Shown here one piece after another: positions 51,596 through 64,000 of a stretch of DNA of 64,000 nucleotides (positions within the stretch are counted from its first letter, which is position 1; the number at the start of each line of letters is the position of its first letter). Origin of the DNA: Siphlonurus alternatus (Eukaryota; Arthropoda; Insecta; Ephemeroptera; Siphlonuridae); the NCBI GenBank assembly GCA_949825025.1, contig OX463787.1, positions 20,381,608 through 20,445,607 of the forward strand, in the 5' to 3' direction. Under the pieces are notes generated by a model, which was given only the letters and a program-made list of their open reading frames with translations, was not told the DNA's origin and ran no database searches. A program made the translations under genes and the position numbers.

Positions 51596-51832
51596 GATCT
51601 TATGTTAATAAGATCTATTATCACGTACGGGGTGGGGCTCCAGCATGGCATCCCTCAACCTTAGAAAATATGAAAAAATTTGAACAAATTGAGCAGAAAG
51701 CTTTAAAATTCATACAAGAAAGAAATCTACCAAATACAAAAAACATTACTCCTATCAAATATTATTTCAAAGTCATGGACCTGATATTTTTTGAAAAGTG
51801 TCAATCAGCTAGGTCACACTGATCTGCAAATT
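51596..51832 (+). pseudogene. C-terminal RT remnant of a jockey/CR1-type element
   Basis: Two frames offset by one base give LMLIRSIITYGVG, then APAWHPSTLENMKKFEQIEQ, then KALKFIQERNLPN. This resembles the post-RT 'ILTYG..W...L..LE.IQ.KALR.I' block. There is no RT core. It may be what is left of the host element into whose repeat the cluster grew. Confidence 0.55.
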
Positions 51833-51945
51833 ACTGCTGTTGTGATTCAAGGGAGACCCATTAGAAGTCAAGAGTGAGCTGATTTACTCCTTGCTCCTAA
51901 AGCTAGAATCAATCTGTGGCTTTGTTTGTAGATCAGTGTTAGAAT
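51815..51945. repeat. Short MITE with CACTGATCTGCAAA ends
   Basis: ACACTGATCTGCAAA at the left and TTTGTAGATCAGTGTT at the right form ~15-bp terminal inverted repeats around ~100 bp of non-coding DNA. Confidence 0.6.
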
Positions 51946-52108
51946 GAAACTAACTTCCGCCAAATATTAAGTTAACAACCGGTTAAGAGTTTGCTAATGC
52001 TGTTAAAGAATTTTATTTAACTCATTAACATTTATTTGGTATTTTGTAACTTTATTTTTATTTTTTTTCCTCTTTGACTTTAACCCTTTAGGTTAAAAAT
52101 ATATTGGT

Positions 52109-52170
52109 TATAATTAATTAATTAATTAATTAATTAATTAATTAATTAATTAATTAATTAATTAATTAAT
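52109..52170. repeat. (TTAA)n microsatellite
   Basis: About 15 AATT/TTAA units. Confidence 0.95.
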
Positions 52171-53870
52171 ATAAATATAAGATAACTGCCACTTTGGTGA
52201 TAGAGTGTTTCTACGCTTTGTATGTTATCCTCACTCAATTTTGAACTTTTTATATGTTATAAATATATTTGTATTGAGTGAAATAAATAAATAAAAAATA
52301 AAATAATAATTTAATATAAATTATAAAAGTTATATAATTATATAAATAATAGATACTCAGAACTACAGTGCATACATTTTAATACGAAGTGTTTGCTTCA
52401 TCTCTAGACATTGATCTTCAAATCAATATCAAGGTCAGAACTGATCACATCTAACATCAACTACAGTGAATTTGATTTGAGATTACGTGCAGAAATTTTC
52501 AATAGATGATTCAAATCAACTGATTTTTGTCGTGTTCCCCCCGTCTAATCTAAACATATTTAAAATAAAATCGATGCTCTGTTGGCATTAAAATTTTTTT
52601 TAGAGAAAAATGAGTTATTGATTCATTATCAAAAAAACCCTAAATGGGAGGTTAAGAGTAAATTGTTTTAAATTCATAGTTTTAACAGTTATTGCGAAAA
52701 TATTCACAAGGACTAACATTAATATCCTCTCTTTTGAGAGCAAAAAATCATACTCGAAACTCCAACACGCGCTCTAGCGGCCACTATTTAAACATCTAAG
52801 ATCTAAGCGGCTGACTCGAACATGTGATTCACATCGTGCCTGCTGTCGCTTGATGTGAGTCGGGAAGGAGGTGACAGCCTTGCAACGATCTGGTCCTCGG
52901 TCTGTGGCTGCAATGCTTGAGTGTATAAACAAACCATGCATTTATTGTATCTTCCGTAATCTAGCTATCATAACATCTTAACAATAGTCTGTCCAGGACA
53001 TATACATTAAAAAAAAATATGGCTAAGGGTGAAAATTTTCCCGCCGGGTAACAATGAATTTAAGCATTAAACTTCTAATTCTTATTGTTGTGATACATTT
53101 TGAAGTATCATAAATAATGAGAATCATCTTCCAAATTCATCTCAAATAAGTACTAGAAACTTTTAACGATAAACGGTAAGAGGAACGTTAGTTAAATTTT
53201 ACTGTAGGCAGATGCACAAAAGGAGCAAGCGGTTAATTCTTCTTGATACATTTTTGATAATAGGCCAGTAGCGACAATGCACCAAAGCACTTGTTAACTT
53301 TGAACTTTAAGTATAAACATGTGACTGGCAGGAGGCATTTTCTTCTTGATAAATTTTTGAGAAAAGGCCATTATTAACAAGCCATGAACCAAATTCGATG
53401 TAGTATTTCTTTTGTTAATATTTAATTTAAGTTAGAAGGAGGATAGGAAATAAAGAGGTGATGATGGGAATGTTTTCATGCAAGGAATGTGTTGATTTAT
53501 GGTCAAGTATGATTTTGAGGTGTGGAATGCAAAAATGGGGAATGATTATGCTAGCGCTAACAATGATAAGATGACACAGGAATTTAAATCATCACGTGAC
53601 AGTCTTGTAGCCGATAGTGAGCAGAATAAAAGTTGTGATTGTGAAATTATTGTGAGACAACAAATGATTATTCATGGATCAAATTGACTGAGAAAGGATG
53701 AAAATCAAGAAGTTTAATAAAAAGTTAAGATAAGGATAGCTACCAGGATGAGGACAGACAATTTGAGCATAGTTTCATGACAAATGATGCTAGCGGAGCG
53801 CCTCCATTAAGTAAGTGGCGACGAGAGACGTTCTTGATTATCATTAATTGTTTTTTACTTGACATTAACA
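52171..53870. other. No gene recognised
   Basis: AT-rich DNA. A 62-codon frame near 53500-53687 (MVKYDFEVWNAKMGNDYAS...) has no recognisable domain and I do not support it as a gene. TTCTTCTTGATA occurs at about 53238 and again near 53340 with GGCCA nearby, possibly an old local duplication. Confidence 0.4.
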
Positions 53871-53871
53871 T

Positions 53872-55213
53872 TACAATGTTAATGAAAATGAAAAAGAAAA
53901 ATTTTCGAATTTCAGTCTGACAATTTCCAACTAGGGGTTTTCGAGTATGAGAATGAGACCTTATTTTTTTTCTGCCATTGACCCTTCACCCCTCGCAGGG
54001 GTCAATGTTGACCCGTATAATGACTTTTTTTCCCAAATTTGTTGAAATTTGAATGATTTTATGGGTTATCGACGATGACAAAACCCATGAAAACACTTGC
54101 AAGTTCATAAAATGGACCCTTGACCCTTGCAGGGGTCAGTAGTGTCCCCTAGAATAACCTTTTTAAAATTCTCCGTTTTTATTGAAATTGATATGCCTAA
54201 ATGGGTTGTCGAGGATGAAAAAACTCATGAAAAAACCTGCGAATTGATAAAATTGACCCTTGACCCTTGCAGGGGTCAGTAGTGACCCCTTGAATGACCT
54301 ATTAAAATTCTCTGAATTTGTTGAAATTGATATGCCTCTATGGGTTTCGAGGTTGACAAAACCCATGAAAATACTTACGAATTGATAAAATTCACCCTTG
54401 ACCCTCGTATAGGTTAGTGGTGACCCTTGATGGGATATTTTTAAAATTCTCCGAATAATTTGAAATTGATATGCCTCTATGGGTTGTCGAGGTTGACAAA
54501 ACCCATGAAAATATCTGCGAATTGATAAAATTGACCCTTGAACCTCGTAGAAGTCAGTGGTGACCCTTGGAAGGATCTTTTTAAAAATCTCCTAATTTGT
54601 TGGAATTGACATGCCTCAATGGGTTGACGAGGATGACAAAACCCATGAAAATACTTGCGAATTAATAAAAGTGACCCTTAACCCCTTGTAAGGGTCAGTG
54701 GTGTCCCCTAGTTAAAATTTTCCGAATTAGTTGNNNNNNNNNNNNNNNNNNNNNNNNNNNNNNNNNNNNNNNNNNNNNNNNNNNNNNNNNNNNNNNNNNN
54801 NNNNNNNNNNNNNNNNNNNNNNNNNNNNNNNNNNNNNNNNNNNNNNNNNNNNNNNNNNNNNNNNNNNNNNNNNNNNNNNNNNNNNNNNNNNNNNNNNNNN
54901 NNNNNNNNNNNNNNNNNNNNNNNNNNNNNNNNNCTACTGACCCCTACGAGGGTCAAGGGTCAATTTTATGAACTCGCAAGTGTTTTCATGGGTTTTGTAA
55001 TCGTCGATAACCCATAAAATCGTATCAATTTCAGCAAATTCGGAGAATAAAAAAAAAAGTCATTCTGGGGGTCAACATTGACCTCTGCGAGGGGTGAAGG
55101 GTCAATGGCAGAAAAAAATAAGGTCATCACTGTTTGGTTCATACTCGAAAACCCCTGGTTGGAAATTTTCAGACTGAAATTCGAATATTTTTCTTTTTCA
55201 TTAACATTGTAAT
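53872..55213. repeat. Foldback element with tandem-repeat arms, interrupted by an assembly gap
   Basis: The ends ATTACAATGTTAATGAAAATG and CATTAACATTGTAAT are inverted. The left arm has about five ~140-bp units marked by GACCCTTGACCCTTGCAGGGGTCA and ACCCATGAAAA. At least one inverted unit plus the complementary terminal region lies to the right of the N run. The true length is unknown. Confidence 0.75.
54734..54933. other. Assembly gap (200 N)
   Basis: A run of exactly 200 N, probably a placeholder of arbitrary length inside a palindromic tandem array that would be hard to assemble. Confidence 0.99.
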
Positions 55214-55403
55214 CTTATAAGGTTTTGATAAAGAACGGGAACGCACCCCCCAGAAGGAGTGAAATAAGGGTGGGACAAAATTTTCACTGCCAGAACACAA
55301 AACAAAGAACCCTCGACTAGCACTGTACGAAATTTTAAGTTTCCACGAGCACTTTTGCAAATCCATTTTACGAGTAACATTTGGGACACGAATTGTGGAA
55401 CAC

Positions 55404-55406
<3 letters not shown>

Positions 55407-55478
<72 letters not shown>
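55407..55478. repeat. (AT)n microsatellite
   Basis: About 36 AT dinucleotides. Confidence 0.97.
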
Positions 55479-55485
<7 letters not shown>

Positions 55486-55880
55486 ACATTTTATTTAAAT
55501 ATAATACAAAACATTTTTTATCAATATTATTATAGGGGTAATTACAATTACATCATATAATTGTTTTCTCTGTCATGCCATTAAATATTTCGTCTTTATT
55601 CATTCCAAACAATAATAGACTTGCGATATTTTTTGTTAAGTTTTTTCTCGATGTATCAGTTTACAGTCAAATTTTTGAAATACTCTCTCCGGAAGCAGTC
55701 GGAAGTGAAAGGTTTGTAGCCTTTCTATTCATATTTTAGCGCTTAACTTTCGCATATATAGGAAAATAATCTAAATTAAATTTGTAGTCTATCGTTTTCA
55801 ATAGAAATCTAATAACTAATCAGACTCTTCATAACACCCGACTCTTCATTACACACTCTACAAGATAATATAGCACGTAC

Positions 55881-56025
55881 CTCAGAACGCTGATGTTTTG
55901 TCAAGTTCAATGACACGACATTCACATAAGCACCATATTTAAGCCGACTGATACGCAACTGACTGTGCTGGGGATCAAGAGGATGTGCTTGTTGGAGGAG
56001 GAAAATTATGTCATTGAAAGTTTAG
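55881..56025 (-). pseudogene. Broken duplicate of the candidate exon at 34920-35064
   Basis: Same length, with GTACGT as the donor. It retains FNDIIFLLQQAHPLDPQHSQ and LRISRLKYGAYVNVVSLNL. The codon matching the first Trp is TAA, so this copy cannot be translated in the same frame through its 5' border. Confidence 0.45.
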
Positions 56026-58325
56026 CTCGCAATTTGACCTACTTTTCTTTTTGTGTCTGCAATGAACATGTGTGTACCACGTTATAAAAAATATTACCAC
56101 TTACAGTCAAACTTATGTAATATTTCTGCCGGAAATAGCTAGAAACGAGAGGTTCTTGCTCGTCTGAGTCTTAAATTTTGCGAACATGTTAGTAGGTTTG
56201 TTTGAAACTTATAGTCATATTTTCGAAATTAAAATTCGAATAGAAGGACTTAAATTCTTTTACTTCCGGGTACTGATTTCAAGACCATTTAATTCACTTG
56301 ACTGTAGTGTATATTTAAAATAGGCGAAAGTAAGTTAAGAAGAATATAATATATCACAAATGAATCCTAATCATTACAGTAATTAAACACGTATTTTTTA
56401 TCTTTTTATTTTTTATATTATAATTTTGTTATAATATTGCTTAAACTTTTATCTTTCATTTAAAATTCTTCTAATTTTTTTTTTTTATACATATGGCAAG
56501 TTAATAATTATTTTATAAAATTATTAATTTATATATAATTCTAACTATTATATAGTTAATTTAATTTATTGAACATGTATAACATTTTGTTTGACTATGC
56601 CTCTATAGGCCAATTATTATTGTGTATTAAATTTTTTGGATCAATGCGACTTTTGTGTCATGGTGCCACTTAAATGCTATAACATTGGTACTTTACCAAA
56701 GAATTTTCAAACATGAGCAATTTTTATAGTGGTGTGAAGTTAGCCTAGACGTTTTCTGGTATCCACTTGAAAATTATTGCATAATTTACGACTGATTTCG
56801 GCCTAATTTACGCAAGGGGTCCGAGAATTTACGCAGGCTTACATACAAAGTTATTCAAGTTACTATTTTAGCATTGATGATATCATCGTCTAGGCCAACT
56901 TCACACTTTCAAAAAAAAAAATTCACACTGCAGCATCGAGTAACATATCAAAATTAACGCCTGAATTTACGCCAAAGAATGTCGCAATCACCAATTAGCC
57001 AGCTTTTATAAATACGCTGTACCATTGAATTATGTCATTACGTGACGTCATCATTGGCTAGGCCAGCTTCACACTTTTCAAAAAATTATTTTCACGCTAC
57101 ATCAACGTGTAATACGTCAAAATAAACGCCAGAATTTACGCAGAAGTATTATACAATTTTCAGAATTTACGCATGCATATTTAATTTTTTATGAATTTTT
57201 GTTGTGTACGAGGGGCGTGGTGAGGCTATCTAACTTCACACTTTCTGAAAAATTATTTTCACGCTACATCATCGTGTGATACGTCAAAATTAACGCCAGA
57301 ATTTACGCAGAAGTATTGCACAACTTTCAGAATTTACGCATGCATATTTGAATTTTAATGAATAATTGTTGTGTACCTGGTGCGTGGCTTATCGTCTAGG
57401 CCAGCTTCACACTTTTTAAAAAAATTGTTTTTAAGCTACAGCATCGTGTGATATGTCACAATTAACGCCAGAATTTACGCAGAAATATTACACAACTTTC
57501 AGAATTCACGCATGCATATTTGATTTTTAATGAATATTTGTAATGTATGAGGAGTGTGGCTTATTGTCTAGGCCAGCTTCACACTTTTTTAAAAATTATT
57601 TTTACGCTACAGCATCGAGTAACACGTCAAAATTAACGCCAGAATTTACGCCAAGGAATATCGCAATCACAAATTAGCCAGCTTTAATAACATCGTTGTA
57701 CCATTGAATTATGACATAGCGTGACGTCATTATCGGCTAGGCCAACTTAATACTTTTCAAAAAATTATTTTCATGCTACATCAACGTGTGATACGTCAAA
57801 ATTAACTCCAGAATTTACGCAGAAGTATTACACAACATTCAGGATTTACGCATGCATATTTGATTTTTAATGAATTTTTGTTGTGTTCGAGGGGCGTGGC
57901 TTATAGTCTAGGCCAGCTTCAAACTTTTTTATTTTTTTTTATTTTAATGCTACATAAACGTGTGATATGCCAAAATTAACGCCCGAATTTATGCCGAAAT
58001 AATACACAATTTTCAGAATTCCCGCAAGAATATTTTATTTGTAATGATAAATAAACCATGATAAATAGTTCCATGAGCGGCAAAATTTTAAACCATGATT
58101 TAAAAAAAGTAAATAAATAAGGATACACACGTACTTCCTAGAGATTTGAGCTCCTAGCGGGGTATTCTGGATAGGGATAATGGAAGTGAGGGATGGTGGC
58201 CAAAACCTATCAGGGGTCCCAGCATTCGCTGAAGTGAGATCGACTGAGGAAACTGTGAAAACCTCAGTCAGGACGGTCACTTCTACTTTAATAAATAACT
58301 TCAATTAGTTATCAATGTATATACA

Positions 58326-58608
<283 letters not shown>

Positions 58609-58929
58609 GTTACCAAAAAAAAAACAAATTCAGGCAAAAGCCGAAAAAAATGAGCACAACTAGTTTTGAGCATCAAATTAAGCTCAAAACCCGAAGTAAT
58701 CGATTACTTTGTGTTTTATTGAGTTTAACTTGATGCTCAAAACTAGTTTTGCTCAAGTCGAAATGAGCAAAACCCGATGAAGATTTTTACATCGGCTTTT
58801 GTTCATTCCCATTTGAACAAAACTAGTTTAGCGTATCAAGTTATGATCAAAACTCGAAGTAAGATTTTATTTCGGCTTTTGAGCAAAATTTGAGCAAAAC
58901 TAGTTTTGCTCATTTTTCAATAAAGACAA

Positions 58930-59680
58930 TTCATATTTTATTTTGTGACAGCTGTTCTTTATTTGTTATTTTCTTCGGAATAATATATTTATTTTTACTT
59001 ATTCTTTGCTGTAGTTAATCAAATGTTTATTTAAATAATTATTTAATTATTAATTTATTTATTGTTGTATTGATTTATTTGTTGGTATTTGTTTGATTGA
59101 ATAAAAGTTTTGATGAATTGGTTGCTATTTTGGGGCAATTGGCACATTTTGGCCATGTATGCCCTCTAATAAAAGTTTTAATTTATCCAATTTCTCCCTT
59201 AATTCGCCTAATCCTGCGAACAGGCCAGGCCGAGCCTTGCTTTTGCTTGAAATTCCAAAAGAACTTTTTTTTTTAATTTTTTGTTTGTTGCTATTTTTGT
59301 TAATGAAAAAGGAAGAAGGGAAACAAGTAAGCAAAAAAAAAAAAAGCTTCTTAAACGACTTTTTCTTAGTTTTATATTGGTTTGTAAAGCACTAAAATAA
59401 AAAGGCGTGCTGCATGAGGTTGAACTACGGATGGGCCACGGGTCTGGCCGCATTGTGAAGCAGTCTTCACCTGCCCGGGCCAGGCCTAGCAACCATCCGA
59501 ACGGAGTCCGGGCCAGGTCAGGCCTCGAAATTAAATCCGGCCCGTGCAGACCTCTATATAAAGAACTATCTGTCAACTCTTTTCGTTGTGGGTGGCCAAA
59601 GAAGGCTTCATATGCTGATGAAAGTGATAAACGCTTACTTCCACTCAAGTTCAAAATTAAAAATAAATTGTCTTTGAGAA
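58930..59680. other. Single-copy centre of the large foldback
   Basis: About 750 bp without a mirror partner. The stretch 59405-59560 is GC-richer. It ends CCGGCCCGTGCAGACCTCTA, which in reverse resembles a hAT terminal repeat (TAGAGGTCTGCACGGGCC). I could not find the opposite terminus, so this may be a partial hAT-type insertion. No gene is recognised. Confidence 0.4.
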
Positions 59681-62029
59681 ATGATCAAAGCTAGTTTTAC
59701 TCACATTTTTTTCTCAAAAGCCGAAATAAAATCTTACTTCAAGTTTTGATACTTTTGATCTTAACTTGATACGCAAAACAAGTTTTGTTCAAATGGGAAT
59801 GAACAAAAGCCGACGTATAAGTCTCCGTCGGTTTTTGATCACTTCGATTTGAGCAAAACTAGTTTTGAGCAACAAGTTAAGCTCGAAACACGAAATAATC
59901 GATTACTTCGGGTTTTGAGCTTAATTTGATGCTCAAAACTAGTTTTGCTTATTTTTTTCGGCTTTTGCCCGAATTCGGTTTTTGGTGGTAACATAATATA
60001 TATATATATATACTGTATATACATTGATAACTCATTGAAGTTATTGATTAAAGTAGAAGTGACCATCCTGACTGAGGTTTTCACAGTTTCCTCAGTCGAT
60101 CTCACTTCAGCGAATGCTGGGACCCCTGATAGGTTGTGGCCACCATCCCTCACTTCCATTATCCCTATCCAGAATACCCCACTAGGAGATCAAATCTCTA
60201 GGAAGTACGTATGTATCCTTATTTATTTTTTTTAAATCATGGTTTGAAATTTTGCCGCTCATGGACCTCTCAATATTGAAAAAAAAAATCATTACAAATA
60301 ATATATTCTTGCGGGAATTCTGATATTGTGTATTATTTCGGCGTAAATTCGGGCGTTAATTTTGGCATATCACACGTTTATGTAGCATAAAAATAAAAAA
60401 AAAAATCAAAAGTGTGAAGCTGGCCTAGACTATAAGCCACGCCCCTCGAACACAACAAAAATTCATAAAAAATCAAATATGCATGCGTAAATTCTGAAAG
60501 TTGTGTAATATTTCTGCCTATATTCTGGCGTTAATTTTGACATATCACACGTTTATGTAGCATAAAAATAAAAATTTAAAAAAGTGTGAAGTTGGCCTAG
60601 ACGATAAGCCACGCCCCTCGAACACAAAAAAAAATCATTAAAAATCAAATATGCATGCGTAAATTCTGAAAGTTGTGTAATACTTCTGCGTAAATTCTGG
60701 CGTTAATTTTGACGTATCACACGTTGATGTAGCGTGAAAATAATTTTTTGAAAAGTGTGAAGTTGGCTTAGCCGATGATGACGTCACGTAATGTCATAAT
60801 TCAATGGTACAGCGTTATTATTAGAGCTAGCGAATTTGTGATTGCGATTTACCTTGGCGTAAATTCTGGCGTTAATTTTGACGAGTTTCTCGATGCTGTG
60901 GCGTGAAAATAATTTTTAAAAAAGTGTGAAGCTGGCCTAGACGATAAGCCACGCCCCTCATACATTACAAATATTCATTAAAAATCAAATATGCGAGCGT
61001 GAATTCTGAAAGTTGTGTTTTATTTCTGCGTAAATTCTGGCGTTAATTTTGACATATCACACGATGCTGTTTCATAAAAATAATTTTTTTAAAAAGTGTG
61101 AAGCTGGCCTAGACGAAGAGCCAGGCCCCAGGTACACAACAAATATTCATTAAAAATCAAATATGCATGCGTAAATTCTGAAAGTTGTGCAAACTTCTGC
61201 GTAAATTCTGGCGTTAATTTTGACATATCACACGTTGATGTAGCGAGAAAATAATTTTTCAGAAAGTGTGAAGTTGGCCTAGCCGATGATGACGTCACGT
61301 AATGACATAATTCAATGTTACAGCGTATTTATAAAAACTGGCTAATTGGTGATTGCGACATTCTTTGGCGTAAATTCAGGCGTTAATTTTGATATGTTAC
61401 TTGATGCTGCAGTGTGAATTTTTTTTTTTTTAAAGTGTGAAGTTGGCCTAGACGATGACGTCATCAATGCTAAAATAGTAACTTGAATAACTTTGTATGT
61501 AAGCCTGCGTAAATTCTGGGGACCCTTGTGTAAATTAAGCTGAATTTAGGCGTAAATTATGCAATAATTTTCAAGTGGATAACAGAGAACGTCTAGGCCA
61601 ATTTCACACCACTTATTTTTATTTCTACCTTCTTTTGTTTGTTGTTTTATTTTTCTTTCAATTCTGTTGTATAATGTAAATTTTTATGTAAAAATTGACA
61701 TGGTTGCACTAAAATAAAATAAAAATAAATGAAATTAAATACATATGTGTATAATTATATACATATAAATTATATAATAATACATTTCGTGTTTCAGCTC
61801 TAAAATATATTCGGGTCGTCTCTGCTAACAACCTTGTTTGTAATACTGTTCTTAACTCAATTTTTTTGTTTGTGTTTTTATTTATGTTTTTGTTATATAT
61901 ATAGAAGTTCTCTGTCTAATTATAATTATAAGTATTGAATACAACAAAGTGTGTATTGAGGTAAAACCAGAGCAAAAGAGTATTATAACAAACTAAAGTA
62001 ATAATTTGTTACATTTTTTAATTATAGTT

Positions 62030-62190
62030 TCTCGACCTTCTATTTTGCTCAATCACATCCCTCGTGCATCGCAGTATTCAGCTGGCCAGAGATCACGTGA
62101 CTTTCATCTCTTCTTTCTCAGATATCACGTGACTCAGTGTGGGTCAGAGTTGTGTTGCTGGGCAGATAAGGATAGAGGCAATGAGGCAGA
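62030..62190. promoter_or_regulatory. Conserved block with paired CACGTG E-boxes (segment B)
   Basis: Near-identical to 37430-37590. CACGTG at 62094-62099 and 62126-62131 within TCACGTGACT. Unlike its flanks, it shows almost no changes between segments. Confidence 0.4.
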
Positions 62191-62646
62191 GTTAAAACTA
62201 TAAAATAATCTATTTTTATTTTAAATGAAAAATCGTTTTACAAAACATAATCTTAGGTAGTAAATAAAGTAATTTTATTAATATTAAAAAAAACGTATTT
62301 GCTGCATTATTACTTAAAATTTAACAACGTGCTTTTGAAATATTTTTTATGGCAAATATTTTAAGTAAGTGTTTAGGAAATTTCACGGTTTCAAAAAAGT
62401 GTGTACATAGTAAGTAGAATCACCCAATAGAGTTTGAATAAATATATTAAAAAAATAGTGAATTACGAACTTATTTTTTTTCTACAATAATTTTAATGGT
62501 TAAACTAACTTTAGGCACAAAAATATATATTTTTTTGAAATCAGTTGAAGAAATCATATTGATTGCAGGTCTAATTGTTTAACTGCTTTTTTTAAAAATA
62601 ACAAATATTCTAGAAAGAATAGAAAATAGAGAGAGAGGGTGGAGTT

Positions 62647-62649
<3 letters not shown>

Positions 62650-62722
<73 letters not shown>

Positions 62723-62990
62723 GATGAGATGAGATGAGATGAGATGAGATGAGATGAGATGAGATGAGATGAGATGAGATGAGATGAGATGAGATGAGAT
62801 GAGATGAGATGAGATGAGATGAGATGAGATGAGATGAGATGAGATGAGATGAGATGAGATGAGATGAGATGAGATGAGATGAGATGAGATGAGATGAGAT
62901 GAGATGAGATGAGATGAGATGAGATGAGATGAGATGAGAGAGAGATGAGAGAGAGAGAGAGATGAGATGAGAGAGAGAGAGAAAGAAGCA
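62650..62990. repeat. (GA)n and (GAGAT)n microsatellite
   Basis: About 70 bp of GA, then ~44 perfect GAGAT pentamers (62719-62937), then mixed GA/GAGAT. The apparent repeating ISSHL protein is an artefact. Confidence 0.97.
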
Positions 62991-64000
62991 GAGAGGAGTA
63001 GAAGACAGTGAAAGTGAGAGAGACATGCAGCTAGCATTTTAAAAGGTATGCTAATGTCCAAGTGTACATTCTCTATATTTGGGAATGGAACAATATATTC
63101 AAGAATCTTGAAAAGTTTGTTAACCTTATATTGAAGCCCAGTAATATAATTCCACAAAAAATTAGTAAGAAAAAAAATTATGATAAAACTTATTTTATTT
63201 AACATGTAATTTAAATAGAACATGATTGGTTTTGACCCCTTCCCTGTTTTGGTAAAGAGTGTGACCCAAAAATACCTTTTTTATGCTAGAGTTAAATAAT
63301 ATTTCAAATAAAAAAATGCGAGACAAATATAAAAAAATGAAAAATGTATTCAAGATTCGTTCTTAATTTACTTATGCTGACATCTCCATATACTTCCTAT
63401 TTAGATTAACATTATCAATTCATCCAGCAATGCAGACCGGAAGTAACAATGCTGGAGAGCAGCAAGTCATTCAGCTAGATAAAATATAATATAGTAAAAC
63501 CAGTATGATTTTCTTAATGGAATTAGCGTGAAGTTTAGGGTTTCTGGTCTTCAAATTATTATCTCAGCGTTCGAATAGCAAACATATGTCCGAATTTTTA
63601 CATCAAACCAATCTGTAAAGGGTCAAACTATTTGTCAAACTATATTAAGTAAACATGAGAGCCACGAAATTAATAATTCCGGCTATTCCGGATGGAATAT
63701 GATAATGTTAATTTAACTGATATGTATTTGTATTGTTGTCAAGGTTGTGTGTAACTAGATTGATTGTTATAGTCAATTTATTTGAAATTACTTCCAGAAG
63801 TAGCTGGAAGTGCATATTTTGTTATATTTATGATTAAATAAAATTAAATTTTTGTGAAATTGTAACTATAAGTACAAATACTGAATTTTGCTTGAAATCA
63901 CATCGCTGGAATTCCTACAGCAATTTTTTTATTTCCAGCTGCTAACACCGGGAAACTTAAAATAATATTACTTTACTTGGACGTATATTGTCGCAAGTTT

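Noticed and set aside
54708..54956. Open frame across the N run
   Set aside because: It consists of unknown bases only.
53940..55130. CRISPR-like array of regular repeats
   Set aside because: The units are ~140 bp with no short repeat/unique spacer pattern, they invert across the gap, and the DNA is eukaryotic. This is a foldback with tandem arms.
59405..59570. GC-rich block with TATATAAAG as a promoter
   Set aside because: The preceding sequence looks like a hAT-type terminal region and no gene follows, so the TATA-like word is not enough.
62579..63223. Repeating ISSHL/SLSL protein
   Set aside because: Translation of (GAGAT)n and (GA)n microsatellites. The same applies to 37963-38319.

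Overview
The window reads as intergenic and intronic DNA from a large, AT-rich, repeat-dense animal genome. It is most likely an arthropod: the introns have GT-AG borders, a secreted serine-protease-homologue gene and C-type lectin exons of arthropod immune type are present, and long microsatellites and many transposon classes fill the rest. There is nothing prokaryotic in it. A 200-bp run of N at 54734-54933 is an assembly gap.

Host genes are few. On the minus strand, 18612 down to 13105 holds a six-exon gene for a secreted chymotrypsin-fold protein. His57 is kept, but the Asp102 position is Asn and the Ser195 position is Gly, so it should be a non-catalytic homologue. Further down the same strand are three exons of a C-type lectin domain (5859-5795, 3937-3808, 103-<1). 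Their splice phase fits the last protease exon, so a protease-homologue/lectin fusion is possible, but a separate lectin gene is equally open. A further minus-strand exon-like reading frame (35064-34920) has a broken duplicate at 56025-55881, inside a dispersed duplication (34808-39240 versus 55777-64000).

The mobile fraction dominates. The most notable system is a group of R4/Dong-type non-LTR retrotransposons with a restriction-like endonuclease, in two head-to-tail clusters (22021-27967 and 40271-51595). The members sit in or between poly(A)-(TAA)n tracts. One copy (42346-46250) has an intact 1164-codon reading frame. Two near-full-length copies carry two nonsense codons each, and three pieces are 5'-truncated. 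A non-autonomous element shares the leader and part of the 3' end of the autonomous element but has an unrelated non-coding body. The shared leader can form an H-type pseudoknot. A diverged second family (50282-51595) lies in the same cluster.

Other elements are a jockey/CR1-type retrotransposon (6061-7962); a decayed minus-strand relative (27968-33470) split by a 2.3-kb TA-flanked foldback element carrying tRNA-like pol III boxes; two hAT-like elements with 8-bp target duplications; many palindromic MITEs, several with TGACGTCA cores; and two large foldbacks whose arms are tandem arrays (53872-55213 and 56729-61612). Long microsatellites (GGCA, AAAT, GGGA, AT, GA, GAGAT) punctuate the window. 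Boundaries of degenerate repeats are by eye and approximate.
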